Position numbers and translations under genes: made by a program. A stretch of 64,000 bases of DNA, taken from contig NZ_AP018288.1 of the NCBI RefSeq assembly GCF_002368335.1, forward strand, positions 3,615,044-3,679,043. Direction: 5' to 3'. Of the stretch, positions 19,905 through 26,625 are shown in pieces. Origin of the DNA: Nostoc sp. NIES-4103. GTDB lineage: Bacteria; Cyanobacteriota; Cyanobacteriia; Cyanobacteriales; Nostocaceae. Under the pieces are notes generated by a model that saw only the letters and a program-made list of their open reading frames with translations, ran no database searches and was not told the origin of the DNA. Positions within the stretch are counted from its first letter, which is position 1. Each line of letters starts with the position of its first letter.

Positions 19905-21911
19905 ATGAATATAGCAGCAAATAATAACTGGCAAGCTAAAAATCATGCTTATCTAACAGCAGCTTTGGCTAAACTTCGGGAAGCTTTGGTGCAGCGTATC
20001 GATCCGAGTTTGTTGGGCGAGGATTTCATTTCTACAAACAACTCAAACTCAGAAATTACAACAGAAAATTTTGCTGGATCTTCCGAACCAACTGCTTTAG
20101 AAGAAATCTGCATAATTTTTGGTTTGAGTGACTTTGAGCGAGATTTACTTTTGTTGTGTGCTGGTGTAGAACTCGATGCTAGTTTTCCTGTGCTTTGCGG
20201 TGCGGCTTGTGGAGATGCAGACCGTTCTTATCCGACTTTTGGTCTAGCTGTAACGATATTCAACGCTATGCATTGGAGTGCTTTTAGTCCTACTGGAGTG
20301 CTGCGGAGATGGCGATTAATTGAAGTAGGAACTGGAAGCGGATTAATGAATAGTCCTTTGCGGATTGATGAGCGAATATTACATTATTTAATGGGTGTGC
20401 AGCACCTCGATGCACGGTTATTAGGAATGCTAGAACCTGTTGTAGTCATGGAGGAGTTAGTACCATCTCATCAGGAATTAGTAGACAAGATAGTAGCTGC
20501 TTGGACAGTAGAAATTAACGATTTACTCAAGTTACCCGTATTGCAACTATGTGGTACCGAAGTAGCTAGTAAACGTCCGATCGCAGCTTTAGCTTGTGAA
20601 TTTTTAAGTCAAAACTTATACAGTATTGCTGCTCATAATATCCCGACAACATCCAGTGATTTGCACCAGTTTAAACTGCTGTGGGAGCGGGAAGTAGCAT
20701 TAAGTAGCAGTGTTTTATTAATAGATTGTGACGATTTAGAGACAGCAGATACCGCAAAAGAAGCAGCGATCGCCTATTTGTGTGAATGGCTGCATTCTCC
20801 GGTGATTTTAACTATCAGTGATAGGAAGCGATCGCGGCTGCGTCCCATGTTGGCTTTTGATATCAGTCGCCCCACACCCAGCGAACAATACCAAGTTTGG
20901 CAAGCGGCTTTAGGAACAACTGCTCAATCTTTAAATGGGCAAGTAGATGCTTTAGTGTCGCAATTTAATCTTACCGCCCCAGTAATTCACGCAGCCTCTA
21001 GCCAAGTGCGTAGTGAGTGGCAGCAAGTACAGGAATCAAAAACTACCGAGGATTTGAAAATTTTGCTCTGGGATACTTGTCGCGCCCAAGCCCGCCCCAA
21101 ATTAGACGATTTGGCACAACGAATAGAATCGAATGCAGATTGGGATGATTTAGTCTTGCCAGAGGCACAGATGAAAGTCCTTAAGGAGGTAGCAGCCCAT
21201 GTGCAGCAACGCACAAAGGTTTATCAACATTGGGGCTTTGGCGGTAAAAGTGGCAGAGGGTTAGGAATTAGTTCTCTGTTTGCTGGCGTTAGTGGTACAG
21301 GTAAAACCACAGCCGCAGAAGTTTTGGCGCGAGAATTGCGACTGGATTTATACCGCATTGATTTGAGTGCGGTGGTGAGTAAATATATTGGAGAAACAGA
21401 GAAAAATCTGCGTCGGGTATTTGATGCGGCGGAATTGGGGGGAGTCGTTTTACTGTTTGATGAAGCAGACGCTTTGTTTGGCAAACGCACCGAAGTTAAA
21501 GATTCCCATGATCGCCACGCCAACGTCGAAGTCAGTTATTTACTGCAACGCATGGAAACTTACCGGGGGTTATCGGTGCTAACCACTAACCTCAAAGACT
21601 CTTTAGACCAAGCCTTTCTCCGTCGCATCCGGTTTATTGTCCAGTTTCCCTTTCCAGATGCCGCCACACGGACAGACATTTGGCGCAGGGTTTTTCCCAA
21701 AGCTACACCCACAGAAGGTTTAGATTTTCAGAGATTGGCACAATTAAATGTGGCGGGAGGAAATATCCGCAATATTGCACTGAATGCAGCGTTTTTGGCG
21801 GCGGATGCAGGGGAAGTGTTGACAATGAGACATATTTTAGAAGCAACCAAGAGTGAGTACATCAAATTAGAGCGTACTTTAACAGATGCAGAAATTAGAG
21901 GCTGGGTTTAA
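19905..21911 (+). CDS. eCIS AAA+ ATPase (Afp15-like)
   Basis: A 668-residue AAA+ protein. The C-terminal ATPase domain has Walker A GVSGTGKTTAAE near residue 462, Walker B VVLLFDEADALFG near 521, and LTTNLKDSLDQAFLRRIRF as sensor and arginine-finger region. The N-terminal 400 residues form the divergent winged/AAA-like domain typical of the ATPase found in nearly every eCIS cluster (Afp15/Pvc15). In these systems the ATPase is needed for assembly or for loading cargo. It sits immediately upstream of the four leader-bearing cargo candidates, which fits a loading role. Start chosen at the ATG before AANNNWQAKNHAYL. Confidence 0.9.
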   Translation: MNIAANNNWQAKNHAYLTAALAKLREALVQRIDPSLLGEDFISTNNSNSEITTENFAGSSEPTALEEICIIFGLSDFERDLLLLCAGVELDASFPVLCGAACGDADRSYPTFGLAVTIFNAMHWSAFSPTGVLRRWRLIEVGTGSGLMNSPLRIDERILHYLMGVQHLDARLLGMLEPVVVMEELVPSHQELVDKIVAAWTVEINDLLKLPVLQLCGTEVASKRPIAALACEFLSQNLYSIAAHNIPTTSSDLHQFKLLWEREVALSSSVLLIDCDDLETADTAKEAAIAYLCEWLHSPVILTISDRKRSRLRPMLAFDISRPTPSEQYQVWQAALGTTAQSLNGQVDALVSQFNLTAPVIHAASSQVRSEWQQVQESKTTEDLKILLWDTCRAQARPKLDDLAQRIESNADWDDLVLPEAQMKVLKEVAAHVQQRTKVYQHWGFGGKSGRGLGISSLFAGVSGTGKTTAAEVLARELRLDLYRIDLSAVVSKYIGETEKNLRRVFDAAELGGVVLLFDEADALFGKRTEVKDSHDRHANVEVSYLLQRMETYRGLSVLTTNLKDSLDQAFLRRIRFIVQFPFPDAATRTDIWRRVFPKATPTEGLDFQRLAQLNVAGGNIRNIALNAAFLAADAGEVLTMRHILEATKSEYIKLERTLTDAEIRGWV

Positions 21912-21917
21912 TGGCAT

Positions 21918-21974
21918 CTGCATAAGTCAATTTTTGTGCCAACTATATAGATCATTGCGAGTGAGGGTATATCT
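21918..21974 (+). promoter_or_regulatory. CTGCATAAGT box and shared effector leader region
   Basis: CTGCATAAGTCAA (21918-21930) is followed by CTATATAGATCATTGCGA (21943-21960) and GTGAGGGTATATCT (21961-21974), just before the ATG. The last two blocks recur at 22954-22988 before the next gene, so the upstream DNA was duplicated with the coding leader. GAGGG probably acts as the ribosome site. Confidence 0.5.
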
Positions 21975-22751
21975 ATGAAGAGCCAACAAACTAAAAAATT
22001 TACTAATGCGCCAGAGCAAGGTATGTTTGGGGAGCGATCGCTTGGAGTGCAGTTAAAAAAAGCTAAAAAGTCACAGCGGCCAGACTTGAAGACATCTTTA
22101 ATACAGGCTGAACAATACGGTCATCACCTCAATCAGATGCAGCCTACAAATGTTTCAACTTCTCAACCAGTACAGCTAATGCCAGCAAACAAGGGGAACA
22201 AGAAGAAAGGTAAGGAATCGCCAGGGCAATCGTCAAGTTCTGCTGCTGGAAAACAAGAGCCTTTGAGAATGCAGGGAGATCATGTCTTTAATGACTTTAT
22301 CGGAGACATAGAGAAAAAGGATAAATTAAATATTCCTCTGCCTTGGCATTCAGGATTGGGAATAGAACAAGATTACAGAAACCAGAAGGTTGATTATAGC
22401 AGTGACGGGTTAAATAATGCAGAAGAATATGGAAATGCTAAAAGAGATGCAGATATTGCAATTAGCAATTTATTGACGGAGCAAAAAAAACCAAATGGTA
22501 AAACAGATGTAGTCAAACCAGGATCTAGCAAAAACCCTCTCTATCAAGAAGCTGACCAAGCATTAAAAACCATGCTTGATCAAGCAGTAGATAAAAGCGC
22601 TTATAGCCAAATTACAGGTTCAGGAACTAATACAACGCAAAAAAATATAGTACAGAACACGGATAAATATCGACAATCTCTGGCAGGAATGACTGACCGG
22701 ATGCTAGATCAGCGCATACTCACGGAACAATACTATAGAGACAAAAAATAG
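21975..22751 (+). CDS. Putative eCIS cargo 1, unknown C-terminal domain
   Basis: A 258-residue protein. Residues 1-60 form a leader shared with the next two genes: MKSQQTKK, NAPEQGMF, then PDLKTSLIQAEQYGHHLNQM. A Lys/Ser-rich linker follows (about 70-95). The C-terminal domain from residue 96 (MQGDHVFNDFIGDIEKK ... DRMLDQRILTEQYY) is unlike the neighbours and unrecognised. There is no signal peptide or membrane segment. A common N-terminus with divergent C-termini directly downstream of the eCIS ATPase is what is expected of a family of injected cargos. No immunity gene is evident before the next ORF. The role is inferred. Confidence 0.65.
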   Translation: MKSQQTKKFTNAPEQGMFGERSLGVQLKKAKKSQRPDLKTSLIQAEQYGHHLNQMQPTNVSTSQPVQLMPANKGNKKKGKESPGQSSSSAAGKQEPLRMQGDHVFNDFIGDIEKKDKLNIPLPWHSGLGIEQDYRNQKVDYSSDGLNNAEEYGNAKRDADIAISNLLTEQKKPNGKTDVVKPGSSKNPLYQEADQALKTMLDQAVDKSAYSQITGSGTNTTQKNIVQNTDKYRQSLAGMTDRMLDQRILTEQYYRDKK

Positions 22752-22953
22752 AATAAGCAAATATAATTTAGCACTTGTTGCTGTTAGCAAATACTAACGA
22801 AACAGTAATAATCACCAGAAAAAGGTAGAAGACATGAGGAATTATAGACATACTCATTTTGACACCATAATTTATTTAATGAGTGAGTGCGATCGCTTGT
22901 AAATTACGTAGAGCAACAGCAAAACCCAACAAATAGATTTGTACAAACATCAT

Positions 22954-22988
22954 CTATATAGATCAACGCAAGTGAGGGTATATCTTCT
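22954..22988 (+). promoter_or_regulatory. Repeated upstream leader of cargo genes
   Basis: CTATATAGATCAACGCAAGTGAGGGTATATCTTCT closely matches the DNA before the first cargo gene (21943-21974). It includes a GAGGG ribosome site. The preceding gap 22752-22953 shows no clear gene. Confidence 0.5.
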
Positions 22989-23768
22989 ATGCAGAGCCGA
23001 CAAGCTAAAAAACCTACTCATGTTCCAGAACAAGGTATGTTTGAGGAGCCGCTTGTCGTGCAATCTAAAAACAAAGAGAACTCACAACAACCAGACTGGA
23101 AAACCTTGTTAAGACGCGCAGAACGTTACGGACATCACCTCAGACAAATGCCGTCTACAGGTTTTCAAAGTTCTCGAACAGTACAGCTACAGAAAGGCAA
23201 TAAAAAAAATCCTGAAAATAAAACTCCTGATAAAACCTTATCTCAAGCAGATGAAGAGTGGGAAAAAGCATGGAAAGCGAAACAGCTAGAAGTGCAGCAA
23301 GCTATGCAGGCATTTGTACCTCAGTTCCAAGCTTTAGATCCTAATGCAGAAGTTCACATTAAAGGAAGTTTAGCATCAGGTGTTAAACTAAATCCCAAAA
23401 AACGTTCGCCTACTGGAGAACCCTATGTATTTAATCCAACAGATTTTGATATTGATGCTTACGTCAAGAGTGATAAACTGTATGAGCAAGCAATAAGAAA
23501 CGGCGCTGAAGCGCGTAAAGCTGGAGAGATAGTAGGTTCAAAAAGTAGGATACGAGCTTTCAATGAGATAATCAAGACTATGCGTGAAAAACTAGCAGAA
23601 ATATCGGGTAACAGAGATGTTGGAGAAGAAATGTATAAATTCAATGTTTTCATCCGTACTCAGAAAAATGTAGCTAGCTCTATTAAAAGAGATCAAGATT
23701 TAGCAAAAAAAATTGGTCGCAATCCTTCAATAGGTAATCCTTTGATTATTCCAGAGCCAGAAAAATAA
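22989..23768 (+). CDS. Putative eCIS cargo 2, nucleotidyltransferase-like
   Basis: A 259-residue protein with the shared leader at 1-60 (MQSRQAKKPTHVPEQGMFEE, then PDWKTLLRRAERYGHHLRQM). The C-terminal domain (about 85-259) contains HIKGSLASG followed after about 20 residues by DFDIDAYV. This is the G-S plus paired-aspartate signature of the Pol-beta-type nucleotidyltransferase fold, used by several polymorphic toxins. The loop between the two motifs is long (KLNPKKRSPTGEPYVFNP), as in toxin members I know. It is followed after 21 bases by a small gene that could be its immunity protein. Toxin activity is inferred from motif and context. Confidence 0.7.
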   Translation: MQSRQAKKPTHVPEQGMFEEPLVVQSKNKENSQQPDWKTLLRRAERYGHHLRQMPSTGFQSSRTVQLQKGNKKNPENKTPDKTLSQADEEWEKAWKAKQLEVQQAMQAFVPQFQALDPNAEVHIKGSLASGVKLNPKKRSPTGEPYVFNPTDFDIDAYVKSDKLYEQAIRNGAEARKAGEIVGSKSRIRAFNEIIKTMREKLAEISGNRDVGEEMYKFNVFIRTQKNVASSIKRDQDLAKKIGRNPSIGNPLIIPEPEK

Positions 23769-23789
23769 TTATAAAATCAAATATTTATT

Positions 23790-24170
23790 ATGCATCCCCA
23801 AGTTAGTTTTCAAATTCGCATAAATGACACAGCTAATCTTGAAGAGATCGGATTACGAGTGAGTCAGGCTTTAAATTGTACTTTTACTGCATCGGAGGCT
23901 GATGAATTTGAAGGTGATGAAGCTTTAGAAACAAAAGTTTTAGGAATATGGATTACGTTAAACTATTCTCCTGATGTACCAGAAGGAGAGATGAGAAATT
24001 ATAGATTAACAGGTGATGTTCCAGAAAATATGAAATTGCCTTGGGGTGACGAAATAATTAATATAAGTGAGTACATTTTAGGAGTTTTAACTAGATTCGA
24101 TAGTAACAAATGGTATATTGCTGACTTAAATGAAAAATTAAGAGAAGCTGGACTAGATTTGTCAGAATAA
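23790..24170 (+). CDS. Candidate immunity protein for cargo 2
   Basis: A 126-residue acidic protein (FTASEADEFEGDEALETKV; LPWGDEIINISEYILG) that lacks the cargo leader. It starts 21 bases after the nucleotidyltransferase-like gene and ends before the third leader gene. A small, acidic, leaderless protein directly after a toxin-like gene is the usual layout of an immunity partner. No immunity family is recognised with confidence. The name describes context, not a demonstrated activity. Confidence 0.5.
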   Translation: MHPQVSFQIRINDTANLEEIGLRVSQALNCTFTASEADEFEGDEALETKVLGIWITLNYSPDVPEGEMRNYRLTGDVPENMKLPWGDEIINISEYILGVLTRFDSNKWYIADLNEKLREAGLDLSE

Positions 24171-24257
24171 GCATAAATTGTTTCATTGTTTTACTCTTAT
24201 TCTGTGGTCAACGCAACGAAAAGCTATTGTCGATTAATTAGGAATGGAGGTATATCT

Positions 24258-25019
24258 ATGCAAAGCCGACAAGCTAAAAAACCTACTAATGCGCCACAGC
24301 AAGGAATGTTGCAGGAGCGCTCATCGCTTGCAGTGCAGCCGAAAAAGTCAAAAACATCACAGCAGCCAGACTTGAAGACATCTTTAATGCAGGCAGAACA
24401 ATACGGTCATCACCTCCATCAGATGCATTCTGGGAATCAATCAAGTCTATCAGAAGCATCTCAGGTTCCCCAGCCAATATCAACTCATACTAAAACTAGT
24501 ATTAATGTTTCTCCTATTCAAAGAGCTTGCAGAGCACCTGGCTGCAATGATTCTAACTGCCATGATGAGAGCAATCATGGCTTTGATGCAGTGCGTCCTA
24601 TGCGAGATCGTACAGTTTATAGCTCCACAGTCAATCCTACTGACCTCGGTCAAGGAACTGGAACGACACAAGGCACACGTAATTATGTCAATAGTATCTC
24701 TTACCCTCAACAGGTCAGTATGTCATACAGTAACGGTAGCCAAGGAGGTCATACTGAATTTGAAAACGCACCGTTACGCTCTGGACAAAGAGCTGATGCA
24801 GGTCACATTAGAGGTCAACAGAATGGTGGATATGGCAATCAAAATGCTGCTGTTTTTCCACAAAATCCGCAGCAGAACCGTGGTAACCATCTCAATGGAC
24901 AGCCGACAAGAGCCATTTGGAGAGAACATGAAGATAACATACGTAACTTAACCCAAGGGGGACAACCTACAAGGATGGCAGTTACACTTCGTGAACAGCC
25001 GCGTAAACGCTATTCTTAG
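24258..25019 (+). CDS. Putative eCIS cargo 3, nuclease-like
   Basis: A 253-residue protein. I chose the ATG at 24258 because it follows GGAGG (24246-24250) and gives the same leader as its neighbours: MQSRQAKKPTNAPQQGM, then PDLKTSLMQAEQYGHHLHQM. The linker (60-100) is Ser/Thr-rich. The C-terminal domain has a cysteine cluster (CRAPGCNDSNCHDE) and then RADAGHIRGQQNGG ... NAAVFPQNPQQNRG, close in form to the D-x-GH and N-PQ-N motifs of DNA/RNA non-specific (beta-beta-alpha metal) endonucleases. A secreted or injected nuclease is the natural reading. No convincing immunity gene follows; 25020-25398 has only an open frame without a start. Confidence 0.7.
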   Translation: MQSRQAKKPTNAPQQGMLQERSSLAVQPKKSKTSQQPDLKTSLMQAEQYGHHLHQMHSGNQSSLSEASQVPQPISTHTKTSINVSPIQRACRAPGCNDSNCHDESNHGFDAVRPMRDRTVYSSTVNPTDLGQGTGTTQGTRNYVNSISYPQQVSMSYSNGSQGGHTEFENAPLRSGQRADAGHIRGQQNGGYGNQNAAVFPQNPQQNRGNHLNGQPTRAIWREHEDNIRNLTQGGQPTRMAVTLREQPRKRYS

Positions 25020-25278
25020 TAAGCTTTAAGTGAACAGGACACAGACAATTCAGCTTCAGACTCAGATGACGATATAGCGATTTTCATCTTGGTGAGGTAC
25101 AGCAAAAAAGAATTAACCGCCCATAGAAGAGGATGGATGCAGGTAAATTTCTACCTCAGCAGACTAGGGAACGCTATAACGTCTTTAATTAGCATTTGTG
25201 TACGATCGCAACTATTTTTGCTTAACTAAGTTAATCACAAACTCACTCATGTGTGTAACAGTAATCAGGACGAGTGCC

Positions 25279-25347
25279 AATTCTCACTTAGAGCCAGAGA
25301 ACCCCCGTTCTTAATGCTCACTCTGCTTTAGAACAGAAGTGAGAATT
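25279..25347. promoter_or_regulatory. Inverted repeat upstream of the DUF4157 gene
   Basis: AATTCTCACTT at 25279-25289 pairs exactly with AAGTGAGAATT at 25337-25347 across 47 bases, ending 51 bases before the ATG at 25399. It could be an operator or an RNA hairpin in the leader. Confidence 0.4.
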
Positions 25348-25398
25348 TTCTGTTTTAGGCAACATCAACTACCTCTTGAGCAAGGAGTAAGTGATCAC

Positions 25399-26376
25399 AT
25401 GCAACAACAAATCCAAAAAAAAGCGATCGCAACTACACCTGCTGTGCAATCATCACACAGTGGGTTTGCAGGTCATGGGTTCACAGTACAGAAAAAGCCA
25501 AACAATACATCTGCTGATTTGAAAACTCAACTCAGCCGAGCAACACGCTTTGGTCACAGCATGAGCCAGATGTCAACAATGCAAGCTAAAGCTGCTACAG
25601 AGACTATTCAACGACAGCAGGAAGAACAAGAAGAACCTGAACAAATGAAGTCTGAGCAGTCTGCTCAACCTTCAATGCAGCCTGAAGTTGCATCTTCTAA
25701 TTCTAGTAATTCCATCCCTGGAGGCGTACTAGCAAAAATGGAAAAGTCATTCGGCACTAGCTTTTCCGATATCAACGTCCATACCAACAGCGTCCAAGCT
25801 AAATCGATAGGAGCTTTAGCTTATACCCAAGGTAACAACGTTCATTTTGCCCCTGGACAATACAACCCGGACAGCCCTTCAGGTCAAGCATTGTTGGGGC
25901 ATGAACTCACCCATGTAATGCAGCAACGAGCCGGACGAGTACCTGCACCAACCCAAAGTAAAGGCACTCCCATTAATGCAGACCCCTCTTTAGAAAAAGA
26001 AGCTGACGACATGGGAGCCAAGGCTGCACAAGGCGAACTTGTACAAGTTCCCGGTGGTAATGGTAGTTTGTCTCCTATTCAGAACAGTACTGAACCTGTT
26101 CAATGCTTCTTACCGCTGTTAATGGGAGCCGCCAGCATGTTAGGCGGCCCTGGCGGTCTACTGGGAGGAGCCTTAGGCGGTGCTGCTTCCGGTCTAGCTG
26201 GCGGACTCGCGGGTAGTGGCGGCCCTGGCGGTCTAATGGGAGGAGTATTAGGCGGTGCTGCTTCCGGTCTAGCTGGCGGACTCGCGGGTGGTGGCGGCCC
26301 TGGCGGTCTACTGGGAGGAGTCTTAGGCGGTGCTGCTTCCGGCCTAGCTGGAGGATTATTAGGAGAGCAGCAGTAG
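25399..26376 (+). CDS. eCIS-linked DUF4157 protein with HExxH motif
   Basis: A 325-residue protein. The N-terminus resembles the cargo leader in looser form: MQQQIQKKAI, FTVQKKP, ADLKTQLSRATRFGHSMSQM. Residues about 120-190 are the DUF4157 domain, with FGTSFSDINVHTN and the zinc-protease-like HELTHVMQQ. The tail consists of three 25-residue glycine-rich repeats (GGPGGLLGGALGGAASG), which have glycine-zipper spacing and could insert into membranes. DUF4157 proteins are among the most frequent eCIS-linked toxins or toxin-associated proteins. I start at the ATG at 25399 with an AAGGAG site at 25382-25387 rather than at the upstream TTG. Zinc binding is predicted, not shown. Confidence 0.8.
   Translation: MQQQIQKKAIATTPAVQSSHSGFAGHGFTVQKKPNNTSADLKTQLSRATRFGHSMSQMSTMQAKAATETIQRQQEEQEEPEQMKSEQSAQPSMQPEVASSNSSNSIPGGVLAKMEKSFGTSFSDINVHTNSVQAKSIGALAYTQGNNVHFAPGQYNPDSPSGQALLGHELTHVMQQRAGRVPAPTQSKGTPINADPSLEKEADDMGAKAAQGELVQVPGGNGSLSPIQNSTEPVQCFLPLLMGAASMLGGPGGLLGGALGGAASGLAGGLAGSGGPGGLMGGVLGGAASGLAGGLAGGGGPGGLLGGVLGGAASGLAGGLLGEQQ
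26143..26367 (+). repeat. Three 75-bp repeats coding for a glycine-zipper tail
   Basis: Near-identical 75-base units begin at 26143, 26218 and about 26293, each starting GGCGGCCCTGGCGGTCTA. They encode the C-terminal glycine-rich segment of the DUF4157 protein. The low divergence suggests recent expansion. Confidence 0.9.
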
Positions 26377-26416
26377 TTAGTAATACCGTTTCTTTGTGAA
26401 GCTGCAATCTATTTTT

Positions 26417-26442
26417 ACCCCCCTGGCCAAGACCTGGGGGGT
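26417..26442 (+). terminator. GC hairpin after the DUF4157 gene
   Basis: ACCCCCC (26417-26423) pairs with GGGGGGT (26436-26442) around a 12-base loop, 40 bases after the stop. No T-run follows, so termination may be factor-dependent or the hairpin may protect the 3' end. Confidence 0.45.
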
Positions 26443-26552
26443 TCCATAAGGCGCATCTTTATTAAAGAGTATAAAATTATACTAATATTTTACCGCATTG
26501 AACTAGTCACTATACACAATCTGAGGGGATGGGTAGCTTAACCATCCTCTAT

Positions 26553-26618
26553 ACTGCATAAGTTAAATTCAATTCCATCTATTAATTATCAGGTAGTAAT
26601 AATCAAACTATTCATCTA
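26553..26618 (+). promoter_or_regulatory. Shared ACTGCATAAGTT upstream element, copy A
   Basis: ACTGCATAAGTTAAATTC followed by CTATTAATTATCAGGTAGTAAT and ACTATT. The whole 65 bases align with the DNA upstream of the sheath gene (29841-29905) with few changes. It ends about 8 bases before the GH18 ATG, so it may include both promoter and 5' untranslated region. Confidence 0.55.
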
Positions 26619-26625
26619 AAAATAA

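Noticed and set aside
22834..22902. 22-codon ORF (MRNYRHTHFDTIIYLMSECD) between cargo 1 and cargo 2
   Set aside because: Too short, and a HIP1 site makes its end; considered as an immunity peptide but unsupported.
25022..25225. Open frame after cargo 3 (SEQDTDNSASDSDDDIAIF)
   Set aside because: Looks protein-like but lacks a start codon after two stop codons; not enough for an immunity gene.
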